A DNA stretch of 64,000 nt from NCBI GenBank assembly GCA_035479875.1, contig DATIIH010000009.1, positions 6,915-70,914 on the forward strand, written 5' to 3'. The number at the start of each line of letters is the position of its first letter. Position 1 is the first letter of the stretch. Both the position numbers and the translations under genes were made by a program. Below are positions 8,297 through 15,935 of this stretch, piece by piece. The notes under the pieces were generated by a model that was not told the DNA's origin, did no database searches, and saw only the letters and a program-made list of their open reading frames with translations. The stretch comes from PMNU01 sp035479875 (lineage in GTDB: Bacteria > Patescibacteriota > Saccharimonadia > Saccharimonadales > UBA4665).

Positions 8297-8797
8297 ATGA
8301 GCGAGCAGCGCAGGCATGTAAGAGAGACCATTGCAGGATGCGTGGTCGCGTTGCTGGGCCTTAGCGCGTGCAGTATCCACACCAAAGGAATCGTGCCGTT
8401 CAAAAATTTGCGCCCGACCGCTGTCGCAGCCAATGTAGACGGCCATGATGCGATGAGTGTACGAATCATGAATCAAACTACCGCCGACGGCAAGCCGCTG
8501 TCCGTATACAGCGCTAGCACGCCGTTGGGTGCCCATAAAGTGCGGCCGTACACTGAAGGGCAGGAGCTGTATGTTTTATGCTGGGAGCCGGGCGTATATG
8601 TATCGATACCCACTACTGCCGATCTAGGCCCAACCAGTATTGGAGCTATTGACAATCGATGGGCGAAGATAGTCGATCAGAGTAGTCAACAGCTCGTGCC
8701 TGAGCAGTGGATAAACCTGGTATACCTGGGTGGCCCTGCTACCGGGCAGCAGGCCGCCGTGGAGGCTTGTCCGGACGTGCCCATCTATGGCTACTAA
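8297..8797 (+). CDS. Putative lipoprotein of unknown function (166 aa)
   Basis: The N-terminus has positively charged residues, a hydrophobic core and a lipobox (IAGCVVALLGLSACS), predicting signal peptidase II cleavage before Cys-25 and lipid anchoring. The mature part of about 140 residues is beta-rich and contains three more cysteines (VLCWEPG, EACPDVP). No family is recognised. The gene ends on a TAA that overlaps the stop codon of the convergent carboxypeptidase gene by 4 bases, so no terminator separates the two. Confidence 0.7.
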   Translation: MSEQRRHVRETIAGCVVALLGLSACSIHTKGIVPFKNLRPTAVAANVDGHDAMSVRIMNQTTADGKPLSVYSASTPLGAHKVRPYTEGQELYVLCWEPGVYVSIPTTADLGPTSIGAIDNRWAKIVDQSSQQLVPEQWINLVYLGGPATGQQAAVEACPDVPIYGY

Positions 8798-9669
8798 TAG
8801 CTCGGTGCCGCGCCGAGGCCAAAGAATTCTTCGAGCGTCTCGATGCCCTGGTTATGCATTTCGGTAGCTAAATCGGTGCCTACATAGCGCACGTGCCACG
8901 GCTCATACTCATAGCCAGTAATAGACTCTTTGTCGGCTGGGTAGCGAATGACAAAGCCATACTTATAAGCGTTGGCGGCCAGCCAGGTGCCTTCGCTGGT
9001 GGTGGCGAAGCACTGGGCGACGTTGCAGGCTGGATTGGTGTCGCCACCGAGGTCGGCGGCCATGCCCGTTTGGTGCTCGCTATAGCCGGGGTGGGCGCTT
9101 TCGCGGTCGGCTTGGGCCTTACCCTCCTGCCTCACATAACTGTTATAGAGGTCTACCTGGAATTGGTATGAGCGGTAGCCGCTCTGCAAATTAAGGTGGA
9201 TGTGCTCGGTGTTAGCCGCGGTTGCCATGGCCTCGAGAGCGGTTGCCATATCGGCCCGCACGTACTTTTCGGTGCTGGTAATGTTAGAGCGCAGCGGAAT
9301 GTTGGGCACCACGAGGTTACTTGGTACGAATGTGGCTGGATTAAGCTGGCGTTGTTTGTTAACCACCAGCCAGATACTCGCGGGGTCGCTCTGGGAATAG
9401 CGGCTTTTGTTGAATGTCGGCGCGTCGGTGCTTTGAGCGCTTTTGGACGCAGCAGGGGTATTTGTTTTTTGCTGCGTAGAATGATTGATATTGTGTTGGC
9501 CGAATAGCCAAGCCAGCACGCCGGTGATAAGCAGGCCGCCGATAGTTACCAAAAACTCTTTACGCGACATGCGTTTTTGCAAAAATGAGCCGGGGCGCTG
9601 GCTACGCTGCTGCGGGTAAGTGCTGCGGTATGGGGTGCGGCCGTTCATGCGCGGATCGCGGTAGGTCAC
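8794..9669 (-). CDS. VanY/LdcB-type D,D- or L,D-carboxypeptidase
   Basis: The 291-aa protein has a basic, Arg-rich cytoplasmic tail, a signal anchor (EFLVTIGGLLITGVLAWLFG, about residues 36-56), a Ser/Thr-rich linker, and a VanY/LdcB-type Zn-peptidase domain. Metal-site motifs are visible: HLNLQSGYRSYQFQ, SAHPGYSEHQTGMAADLG (SxHxxGxAxD) and EPWHVRYVG. It trims the stem peptide of peptidoglycan at the cell surface. The start is a GTG overlapping the TGA of the upstream glycoside hydrolase (GTGA), so translation is coupled. DD versus LD specificity is not resolvable here. Confidence 0.9.
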   Translation of the reverse strand: MTYRDPRMNGRTPYRSTYPQQRSQRPGSFLQKRMSRKEFLVTIGGLLITGVLAWLFGQHNINHSTQQKTNTPAASKSAQSTDAPTFNKSRYSQSDPASIWLVVNKQRQLNPATFVPSNLVVPNIPLRSNITSTEKYVRADMATALEAMATAANTEHIHLNLQSGYRSYQFQVDLYNSYVRQEGKAQADRESAHPGYSEHQTGMAADLGGDTNPACNVAQCFATTSEGTWLAANAYKYGFVIRYPADKESITGYEYEPWHVRYVGTDLATEMHNQGIETLEEFFGLGAAPSY

Positions 9670-10997
9670 TTTTTCTTACCTGTTTCCAGCAGATCGATGG
9701 TCAGCGCTGCTGTCCAGCTAAAGTTGGGTGCACCAAGCGGGTCGCCGGTAAGCGGGTTGTAGTATTCCCAGAAGCCGTGCTGGTCAGTTAATTCGAGCAT
9801 ACTTTCGGCTAGTGCTGCAGCGTGCTCGTGATAACCATAGCGACGCAATCCATCGACGATCAGCCAGTTTGTGTTAAACCACGTAGGGCCTTGCCAGTAA
9901 CGGATCGGATCAAACCACGGCGAGTTGAGCGGCACGCTCGGCACCGGGAAGGCTGGGCCGAAGATGTGGTCGCTCTCTAAGCTTTTTACCAACAGCGCGG
10001 CCCGCTCTGGAGAGATGGCGCCACTATATAGCGGCATCAGCGATTCGATGCTCGGCTCTTTAAGCAATTTGTGTGTCACAAAGTCACGTGCGTAATACGT
10101 TTGCGTGTATGGGTCCCATAGTTCGTCAAACGTTTTAACTGCTAGCTCCATGCGCTCCACGAGCGCTGCGGGCAACTCAGCACGGATACTTTTAGCGATA
10201 TGCTGCAGTTGCGAGTTGGCGCGGATCAGGATGCTATTAAATGCCAGGTCTTCGATGGCAAATAATGAGTGATCGAGGATTTTATCGATGTTATAGGCTT
10301 TGCGGCGGAGGCGACGCTGGGCATCGTACAGCGCCAAGGCATCGACGTTCGAAAAGCGCTGGTCGCGCGGCACATAATGCGTGTCGCGACGGAACAGGCT
10401 GAGGATATTATCTAGCTTGGAATTGTGCAAAAAGCGGATCCAACCAGGCAAAAGGTGCTGATGCAGCTCGCCCATCCAGGGCGGCGTGTCGTCGAGCCCG
10501 GTTTCCCAGGGATGAATCTGGAGTGCTAAGCCTTCGCCGTGTGGGTCACGCTCGCTGTAGAGCCACTGGTGGTAAGAGAGCAGGGCAGGGAATACTTGGC
10601 GGTACCAGCTGCGGCGCTCTACGAGTGGGAGCTTTTCTCCTACGCGCACCACTGCTTCCGCCAGCATTGGCGGTTGGGTAATGCCGCTGGTGTCTATACC
10701 ATCGGGGGCATACGGGCTTAGCCAGCTATCCCACACACCGCTGTCGCGGCGCTGTTTGCTGCCAGGCGTCATTACCATATGCGGTAGCATGCCGTTGCTC
10801 CACTGGCCGCGCAGCAGGCTGAGGATTTCGATCTTGGCTCGCTCTACGTCGTAGTGGCGTTGGCCGATGGCGATAAAACAGCTGTCCCAAAGCCATTGGT
10901 GTGGGTACAAACCTTCGGCAGGGATGGTGTACAGCCCGCGGTCGTTTTGTTTGAGTATTTCTTTGGCGCGCGAAAGTAAATCGGCGGTATCGGTCAT
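9666..10997 (-). CDS. Glycoside hydrolase of the GH63/MGH1-like (alpha/alpha)6 type
   Basis: The 443-aa protein has the repeating Trp/Pro-rich pattern of MGH1-like/GH63 six-hairpin glycosidases: YPHQWLWDSCFIAIG near the start, GVWDSWLSPYAPDGIDTSGITQPPMLAEAV, LYDAQRRLRRKAY and WQGPTWFNTNWLIVDGLRRYG plus HGFWEYYNPLTGDPLGAPNFSWTAAL near the end. Relatives include mannosylglycerate/glucosylglycerate hydrolases and glucosidases. No signal peptide is seen, so it is probably cytoplasmic and acts on a small glycoside. A TATACT box (minus strand, 11010-11005) ends 7 nt before the ATG (leaderless). It is translationally coupled to the carboxypeptidase gene. The exact substrate is uncertain. Confidence 0.85.
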   Translation of the reverse strand: MTDTADLLSRAKEILKQNDRGLYTIPAEGLYPHQWLWDSCFIAIGQRHYDVERAKIEILSLLRGQWSNGMLPHMVMTPGSKQRRDSGVWDSWLSPYAPDGIDTSGITQPPMLAEAVVRVGEKLPLVERRSWYRQVFPALLSYHQWLYSERDPHGEGLALQIHPWETGLDDTPPWMGELHQHLLPGWIRFLHNSKLDNILSLFRRDTHYVPRDQRFSNVDALALYDAQRRLRRKAYNIDKILDHSLFAIEDLAFNSILIRANSQLQHIAKSIRAELPAALVERMELAVKTFDELWDPYTQTYYARDFVTHKLLKEPSIESLMPLYSGAISPERAALLVKSLESDHIFGPAFPVPSVPLNSPWFDPIRYWQGPTWFNTNWLIVDGLRRYGYHEHAAALAESMLELTDQHGFWEYYNPLTGDPLGAPNFSWTAALTIDLLETGKKK

Positions 10998-11056
10998 GCT
11001 TTCCAGTATAACGCAAAAGGACGCAGGGAAGGGTACGATGTGACGCTCAAGCCAGG

Positions 11057-11145
11057 GCTAAGCCAAGAAATGCGTGCTATTCGGAGCAGTCCTCCGCGCT
11101 GCGCTTGTGCGGAGGCTCCAAATAGCACGCATTTCTTGGCTTAGC
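11057..11145. repeat. Long hairpin element, copy A (variable arms, conserved loop)
   Basis: Arms 11057-11087 and 11115-11145 are complementary over 31 bp with a single mismatch. The 27-nt loop (11088-11114) contains CGCTGCGC and GTGCGGAG. The same architecture recurs at 33172 and 51051 with different arms. In this copy the loop-proximal pair is GGAGC/GCTCC where the other copies have GGAAC (or AGAAC)/GTTCC, a compensatory change. An extra internal stem CCTCCGC/GCGGAGG can form within the core. It lies between the divergent glycosidase and PadR promoters. Confidence 0.85.
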
Positions 11146-11154
11146 ACGTGGCAC

Positions 11155-11181
11155 TTGACTTTATATAGTACCTTGTATAAC
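11155..11181 (+). promoter_or_regulatory. Promoter of the padR-pspC operon
   Basis: TTGACT (11155-11160) and TATAAC (11176-11181) are separated by 15 nt, ahead of the padR ATG at 11192. The -35 starts 9 nt after hairpin copy A ends. The AT-rich segment around the -10 could hold an autoregulatory PadR operator, but no clean palindrome was identified. Confidence 0.5.
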
Positions 11182-11191
11182 ATAGTAGCTA

Positions 11192-11536
11192 ATGGAAGAT
11201 GCACAGAACACTAAGCAACTCGAGATCCAGATGCGTAAAGGCATGCTGGTATATTGCGTGCTATTGCTGTGCAAAAGCGGCAAAGTGTACAGCTCGGACA
11301 TTATTCAAAAGCTGCGTGAAGCCGAGCTGATCGTGGTAGAGGGCACGCTCTACCCATTGCTTAGCCGCCTTGGGCGTGACAAGATTTTGGCCTACGAATG
11401 GCAAGAATCGGAGCAGGGACCACCGCGTAAATACTATTGGCTTACAGACGAAGGCCACGCCATGCTGGATGAATTACAGGGGGCATACGGCCGCCTGCAC
11501 GCTTCGATCGCCAAACTAGAGAAAGGACACGCATGA
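11192..11536 (+). CDS. PadR family transcriptional regulator
   Basis: The 114-aa protein has the PadR winged-helix fold: QLEIQMRKGMLVYCVLLLCKSGKVYSSDIIQKLREAELIVVEGTLYPLLSRLGRDKILAYEW, then the wing/C-terminal segment GPPRKYYWLTDEGHAMLDEL. PadR proteins bind promoters as dimers and often repress the operon they sit in. The gene overlaps the PspC-domain gene by ATGA, a recurrent PadR plus PspC/HAAS membrane-protein pairing seen in Gram-positives, which suggests control of an envelope-stress membrane protein. The inducing signal is unknown. Confidence 0.92.
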   Translation: MEDAQNTKQLEIQMRKGMLVYCVLLLCKSGKVYSSDIIQKLREAELIVVEGTLYPLLSRLGRDKILAYEWQESEQGPPRKYYWLTDEGHAMLDELQGAYGRLHASIAKLEKGHA

Positions 11537-12864
11537 ACGAAGTAACCAAAATTCACTTGGGTCGCAGCGCCTTTACGATTGCTGCGGACGCCCACCGCGA
11601 GTTGCAGCATTACCTGCACGATATTACCAAGCAGGTTGGGGGCGACAAAGACGTACTTGAAGAAATCGAAGTACGCATGGCTGAGCTGCTTATCGAACGC
11701 CACATTACAGGCGACAAGGTAGTGCTCGTTGCCGATGTCGATTACCTAAAGGAGCAGTTGGGCGAGCCAAGTGAGTTTCATGACGACGACATCGAACCAG
11801 CCGAGAGTGATGCTCCACAGGGTGGCCCTAAACGCCTTTTCCGTGATCCCGAAAATGCACTGGTCGCCGGTGTCGCAGCCGGTTTGGGCGCATATACCGG
11901 CCTACCCATCTGGCTCTTCCGTATTCTGTTCGTCCTGTTTACTTTTTCGGGTGGTCTCGGGCTACTCATATACTTGGTGCTCTGGCTGGTAACGCCTGAG
12001 GCGACCACGTCGACTGAACGTCTGCAGATGCAGGGTAAGCCAGTCACCGTCGATACGCTTAAAGAGGTGGTAAATCGTCCTGAAGTAAGCGACGCAGCCC
12101 GACGGGCTGGAGCTTCCGCTGCGCGCGCCAGCGCCAGCGTTGGCCGGGCTGGCGAGCGGCTCGCCAAACTTATCTTGGCGCTCATCGGCATTGGGTTTTT
12201 GCTCGCTGGTATTGGCGCATGCACGATTACGGCTACAGTGGCTGCATATGCCCTTATTCATGGCATTGTGCTTGGTGGCCAGCAGATATTTCCTATCGGG
12301 CATGAGGCGATGTGGGGCGTGATCTGTGTACTGGTTATCGGCGTTGTTGTTGGCCTGCTCCTTATGGCCGTAGGACTCAGTATGATAAAGCGCCGCTGGG
12401 TACTGCCCAGCTGGGTTACCGCGGCGCTCATTGCACTGTTTATGGTGGGTGCGGCACTCGGTGCAGCGCTCGGATCGGACATCCATCCAGACGTTGCTAA
12501 TCGCGTCGCAGCTGTCGGGCACAGTACTTTTGTGAAGGAGCCAGCCTTTACTGCTGTCCAGCTCACCAACTTGCGCGGTATCAGTGACGACCTCGTCGTC
12601 GACAACCAATATGGTATTGAATACCGCACGTTGGGCAACGTCGACCTCAAAGGTATTGCGGCCACGGTAAAAGATGGAGTGCTGACCATCGATGGCACTA
12701 AGTTCGACGATAGTGCTAACCGCTGTGGGCTCGTTTGTCCTTACGGCCGTGGTAACGTCCAGATAGTTATCCACGCACCAACCAACTTCTCGGCAGAGAA
12801 CCTATTCGACAACGAGGCCAATGACGGCTTCATGATGAAGCCCATGCCCCGGCCCTTCCAGTAG
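11533..12864 (+). CDS. PspC-domain multi-pass membrane protein
   Basis: The 443-aa protein starts with a soluble HAAS-like helical region of about 85 residues (HRELQHYLHDITKQVGGDKDVLEEIEVRMAELL...). A PspC domain follows at about 98-155 (KRLFRDPENALVAGVAAGLGAYTGLPIWLFRILFVL...YLVLWLVTPE). Further hydrophobic helices lie near 215-245, 255-285 and 290-315, and a C-terminal domain carries two Cys (CGLVCPYG). PspC proteins are inner-membrane envelope-stress sensors. Coupled to padR by the ATGA overlap, it is probably regulated by it. The stop lies 1 nt from the stop of convergent yajQ. Confidence 0.85.
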   Translation: MNEVTKIHLGRSAFTIAADAHRELQHYLHDITKQVGGDKDVLEEIEVRMAELLIERHITGDKVVLVADVDYLKEQLGEPSEFHDDDIEPAESDAPQGGPKRLFRDPENALVAGVAAGLGAYTGLPIWLFRILFVLFTFSGGLGLLIYLVLWLVTPEATTSTERLQMQGKPVTVDTLKEVVNRPEVSDAARRAGASAARASASVGRAGERLAKLILALIGIGFLLAGIGACTITATVAAYALIHGIVLGGQQIFPIGHEAMWGVICVLVIGVVVGLLLMAVGLSMIKRRWVLPSWVTAALIALFMVGAALGAALGSDIHPDVANRVAAVGHSTFVKEPAFTAVQLTNLRGISDDLVVDNQYGIEYRTLGNVDLKGIAATVKDGVLTIDGTKFDDSANRCGLVCPYGRGNVQIVIHAPTNFSAENLFDNEANDGFMMKPMPRPFQ

Positions 12865-12865
12865 A

Positions 12866-13363
12866 CTAGCGGTAGTTAGTAAAGCTGAGCGGGAAGTCAA
12901 AGTCCTGTCCGCGCAGTAATTGCATGACCGCCTGCAAGTCATCCTTGCTGTTGCTGGTAACACGCACCATGTCGCCCTGGATTTGCGGCTTTACTTTGGG
13001 GAAGTGCTCGCGCAGCATAGCGGTAATCTTTTTGGCCTTTTCTTGGTCCAGACCTTTTTTAAATGGCACCTCTTTGGTGGTTTTGAGGTTGCTTTCGGTG
13101 ACTTCTTTAGTGGTGTCGAGTACCTTTTGACTTTGGTTACGCGCAGCCAGCTTTTTACGCACGATGTCTAAAATGGCGTCGATTTGCCACTCGCCATTGC
13201 CCGTAATTTTAAGTCCCGTCTTATCGCTGTTCAGCCACTCGATGGCCGCGGGAGTGCCCTTAAAGTCGTAGCGGCTGGACATCTCACGCTCGGTTTGGTC
13301 GAACACGTTATTCATCTCTGCTTTGTCATACTCACTTACGATGTCGAACGAAAAGTTAGCCAT
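12866..13363 (-). CDS. yajQ: YajQ family nucleotide-binding protein (UPF0234)
   Basis: The 165-aa protein has the complete YajQ family sequence: FSFDIVSEYDKAEMNNVFDQTEREMSSRYDFKGT at the N-terminus, VPFKKGLDQEKAKKI in the middle and VRVTSNSKDDLQAVMQLLRGQDFDFPLSFTNYR at the end. YajQ proteins have two RNA-binding-like folds and, in some bacteria, bind cyclic di-GMP and interact with transcription factors. Whether this lineage makes cyclic di-GMP is unknown. The downstream member of a short minus-strand operon is not obvious: the hydrolase gene at 13366 lies upstream with 2 nt spacing, so the two are likely co-transcribed. Confidence 0.93.
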   Translation of the reverse strand: MANFSFDIVSEYDKAEMNNVFDQTEREMSSRYDFKGTPAAIEWLNSDKTGLKITGNGEWQIDAILDIVRKKLAARNQSQKVLDTTKEVTESNLKTTKEVPFKKGLDQEKAKKITAMLREHFPKVKPQIQGDMVRVTSNSKDDLQAVMQLLRGQDFDFPLSFTNYR

Positions 13364-13365
13364 GG

Positions 13366-13917
13366 TTATACTCCTATTAATTGTACTAAGAGCGGGAACT
13401 CAGGGTAGTCGCGCTTAGGGTCGTTACTGCCAAAGTGGCCCTGGCCTTTAGGGATAACGAGCGTGCCGCCGAGGTGCTCCCACATGTTGCGGCCCGTGGT
13501 GTCGCCGCAGCCGAAGGGGTCGTCGTCGGAATGGATGAACGTAAAACTATGCGCGTTGGTAGCGATCTTTTTCCAGTCGTACTGGCCTTGTAGAATAGGT
13601 GGTTCGTCTTCGGGCTTTTCGCTGAGCGGCTCAAAAAAGCCGGCTACCGAAATCGCTTGGCGTACCGGGGTGTGCAAGCGCTCCAGCATTGCCAAGATGA
13701 GCGGCCAGCCGGCGGAGTGGCCGATGAGCACAGTTTGCTCATCGTAGGTAGTAAGCGTATTGGCGAATGGCAGCCATTTGGCTAGGTCGGGCAGGTCGGC
13801 GTCTGGCAAGTCCGGCGTCAGCACCGTGTGCCCGCGCTGCTCTAGCTGCGCTTTAACACAAGGGAACCAATGCGACTCACCAGTATTGCCCCAGCCATGG
13901 AAGATAACAACTTGCAT
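13366..13917 (-). CDS. RBBP9/YdeN-type serine hydrolase (alpha/beta hydrolase)
   Basis: With the ATG at 13917 the 183-aa product starts MQVVIFHGWGNTGESHWFPC, the oxyanion-side motif of RBBP9/YdeN small alpha/beta hydrolases. It has the nucleophile elbow LIGHSAGWPL (GHSAG), a late acidic segment HSDDDPFG and a C-terminal His (GQGHFG). The nine upstream residues of the longer frame are rejected because a TATAAT box (minus strand, 13930-13925) lies there, ending 7 nt before the ATG, so the message is leaderless. The reaction is unknown. Family members are esterase-like. It is divergent from pheS. Confidence 0.85.
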   Translation of the reverse strand: MQVVIFHGWGNTGESHWFPCVKAQLEQRGHTVLTPDLPDADLPDLAKWLPFANTLTTYDEQTVLIGHSAGWPLILAMLERLHTPVRQAISVAGFFEPLSEKPEDEPPILQGQYDWKKIATNAHSFTFIHSDDDPFGCGDTTGRNMWEHLGGTLVIPKGQGHFGSNDPKRDYPEFPLLVQLIGV

Positions 13918-13924
13918 GTATCTG

Positions 13925-13963
13925 ATTATACCGTATCCGCCCAACGACGATGTTTGGTATAAT
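13925..13963. promoter_or_regulatory. Divergent -10 pair between the RBBP9-like gene and pheS
   Basis: On the minus strand TATAAT (13930-13925) ends 7 nt from the hydrolase ATG. On the plus strand TATAAT (13958-13963) ends 9 nt from the pheS ATG at 13973. Both predict transcription starting at or next to the start codon. The two -10 boxes are about 27 nt apart, so their -35 regions interdigitate. Confidence 0.7.
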
Positions 13964-13972
13964 CGGGCTAAG

Positions 13973-15028
13973 ATGAACTACCAAAATCCGCGAGTAGCCG
14001 AGGTCGCTGCGGCGCTCACAAAGCGTCTGAGCGAACTGTCTGATAAGTCCGAAGTATTAAAGGCAGTAGAATTAAAGGCGCTGTATGCCGAAATTCCTAC
14101 ACTGCCCGCCGAAGAACGACGTGGCTTTGGGCAAGAGATCAACCAGCTCAAGCAAGAGCTAGAAGCGTTAGTAGTCGAGCATCAGGAGCAAGCCGAAGCG
14201 TTGCCACCGATCGACATCACCGCGCCGTTCGACCTCAATGTGCCGGCCGACAAGCGACCACGCTTGTTGACTGCCGATAACGGCAGTCGCCATCCATTAA
14301 CCACCGAACTGGACCGCGTATTGGACATTTTTTATCGAATGGGTTTTACCTCGGTGGAATCACGCCAGTTAGACGACGATTATCATATGTTTGGCAGCCT
14401 AAACTTCGCCGAAGGTCACCCGGCACGCGATGATTACGACACCTTTATGACTGTCCAAACCGACAAGAACGGCCGTCCCTTCATTGCCCCGGCGCATACC
14501 AGCACTATGCAAAATCGTGTACTCCAACAATTCAAGCCAAACTTGGAGAATGGCAAGCCGATTGCCGTTTTGCTGCCAGGCCGTGTGTTTCGCAACGAAG
14601 ACCTAGACGCGCGTCACGAACACACGTTTTATCAGTTCGAAGGTGTGTATGTCGACAAGGGCATTCATGCCGGCAATCTGCTAGCCACCTTCAAAACGTT
14701 TTTGAGCGAATATTACGAACAAGATATCGAGGTTAAAAGCCAGCCGTTCTACTTCCCGTTTACCGAGCCGAGTTTCGAGTTGGCTCTCAGTTGCCCATTT
14801 TGCAAGAAACAGGGTTGTAGCATCTGTAGTCATTCAGGCTGGATTGAGTTACTCGGTATGGGCATGATTCACCCCAATGTCCTCAAGATGGCCGGCATTG
14901 ATCCCACCGTGCACACCGGCTTTGCTTGGGGTTGCGGCTTGGAGCGCCTGGTGATGATGAAGCACGATATCGAGGACATCCGCCATTTCGAGAGCGGTAA
15001 ACTCGACTTTTTGAGGCAGTTCGCATGA
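13973..15028 (+). CDS. pheS: Phenylalanyl-tRNA synthetase alpha subunit
   Basis: The 351-aa class II synthetase subunit has an N-terminal coiled-coil tRNA-binding arm (residues about 1-85) and the catalytic domain. The domain includes HPLTTELDRVLDIFYRMGFTSVESRQLDDDYHMF, RVFRNEDLDARHEHTFYQFEGV (motif 2), FTEPSFELALSCPFCKKQGCSICSHSGWIELLGMGMIHPNVL and GFAWGCGLERLVMMKHDIEDIR (motif 3). It has a CPFC...CSIC cysteine cluster that could bind zinc. The ATG at 13973 is preferred to the longer frame because the -10 box lies just upstream. ATGA overlap couples it to the next gene of a four-gene operon ending in pheT. Confidence 0.97.
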   Translation: MNYQNPRVAEVAAALTKRLSELSDKSEVLKAVELKALYAEIPTLPAEERRGFGQEINQLKQELEALVVEHQEQAEALPPIDITAPFDLNVPADKRPRLLTADNGSRHPLTTELDRVLDIFYRMGFTSVESRQLDDDYHMFGSLNFAEGHPARDDYDTFMTVQTDKNGRPFIAPAHTSTMQNRVLQQFKPNLENGKPIAVLLPGRVFRNEDLDARHEHTFYQFEGVYVDKGIHAGNLLATFKTFLSEYYEQDIEVKSQPFYFPFTEPSFELALSCPFCKKQGCSICSHSGWIELLGMGMIHPNVLKMAGIDPTVHTGFAWGCGLERLVMMKHDIEDIRHFESGKLDFLRQFA

Positions 15029-15480
15029 GTAGTCTAAAGACTCCCGAGCCGCTCAAACTCGAAAATTCAGCGCTGTGGAAAGAGGTTAACAGCCTTGTTG
15101 AGCATCTGTATGGTCGGCTATCGGCATTGCCGGAAGACGAAAAGTGGAACTCGGTATATAAAATTCGTACCGCTAGCACCGACCTAGTGTTTTACGTGGG
15201 AATGGCACTTGGCAACGGCGCACCAATGGGTGGCGAATATGAGTGGGGCAATGCCCGTAAGCACGCCGCCGCGCTTAAAACCATTTATCGCCATGTTGGT
15301 CGGCTCAAACTTATGGAGTTAGACCCCGACGTCATGGTGCGCCTCGACAAAATTATTAAGCAGATTGACGAAGAGCTAGCCGTAGCGTACAAGCGGATAG
15401 ATGCAGTTAATGATGCGGAACTTAAACCGTGGCTCGAAAAGTACCGTATTTGGCAAGAAATGAACAAGGAGCGCAACTAA
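15025..15480 (+). CDS. Small helical protein resembling the S23/four-helix-bundle (23S rRNA IVP) family
   Basis: The 151-aa all-helical protein contains LWKEVNSLVEHLYGRLSALPEDEKWNSVYKIRTASTDLVFYVGMALGN. This follows the four-helix-bundle pattern of the 23S rRNA IVP family (lWkkA.eLv..iY.lt..fP..E.ygl..QirrAa.Si..niAEG) but with substitutions at several conserved points. It is encoded inside the phenylalanyl-tRNA synthetase operon, coupled by ATGA to pheS and by TAATG to the HIT gene. No function can be assigned. The family match is my pattern reading, not a search. AAGGAG near its 3' end serves the HIT gene. Confidence 0.6.
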   Translation: MSSLKTPEPLKLENSALWKEVNSLVEHLYGRLSALPEDEKWNSVYKIRTASTDLVFYVGMALGNGAPMGGEYEWGNARKHAAALKTIYRHVGRLKLMELDPDVMVRLDKIIKQIDEELAVAYKRIDAVNDAELKPWLEKYRIWQEMNKERN

Positions 15481-15935
15481 TGGCCGAACTCACCTTATTC
15501 GAGAAAATCGCCAACGGCGAACTGCCGGGCTATAAAGTGTGGGAAGACGATACATACGTCGCATTTTTAACCCCTTTTGCTAACACTAGGGGCCAAACAG
15601 TAGTTGTGCCCAGAAAAAGTCCAGGAGCATACGTATTCGATATGGACGATGCAGCAATTGCTGGGCTCATGGGCGCTGTCAAAAAAGTAGCCAAACTACT
15701 AGAAAAAGCCTTTGGCGTAGAAAAGGTGGCGGCTGTGTTTGAAGGCGAAGGCGTGCCACACGTGCATGTTAAGTTGTACCCGATGCACGGTATGAGCGAT
15801 GATCGTAGCAAGTTCCCGCATCAAACGGCATTTTTTGCGCAGTATCCAGGTTATATCGCAACCTATGAGGGACCCAGAATGACCGACGAAGAGCTTGCTG
15901 AGGTCCAAAAGCAGATCAGAGGGACAGACACATGA
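15480..15935 (+). CDS. HIT family nucleotide hydrolase/transferase
   Basis: The 151-aa HIT-fold protein has FEKIANGELPGYKVWEDDTYVAFLTPFANTRGQTVVVPRKS and the signature GVPHVHVKLYPM. The expected HxHxHxx triad reads H-V-H-V-K-L-Y, so the middle (nucleophilic) His is kept but the third is Lys. The start is the ATG overlapping the upstream stop (TAATG), with AAGGAG 9-10 nt upstream, not the longer frame at 15429. Such enzymes cleave dinucleoside polyphosphates or aminoacyl/nucleotide adducts. Linkage to pheS/pheT may hint at clean-up of adenylates, but that is speculation. Confidence 0.9.
   Translation: MAELTLFEKIANGELPGYKVWEDDTYVAFLTPFANTRGQTVVVPRKSPGAYVFDMDDAAIAGLMGAVKKVAKLLEKAFGVEKVAAVFEGEGVPHVHVKLYPMHGMSDDRSKFPHQTAFFAQYPGYIATYEGPRMTDEELAEVQKQIRGTDT

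Noticed and set aside
11962..12774. 270-aa minus-strand ORF inside the PspC gene
   Set aside because: It is antisense to PspC transmembrane segments, and its composition is unlike a protein from this genome.
15025..15480. Accessory variability protein of a diversity-generating retroelement
   Set aside because: There is no reverse transcriptase, template repeat or variable C-type lectin gene in the window.
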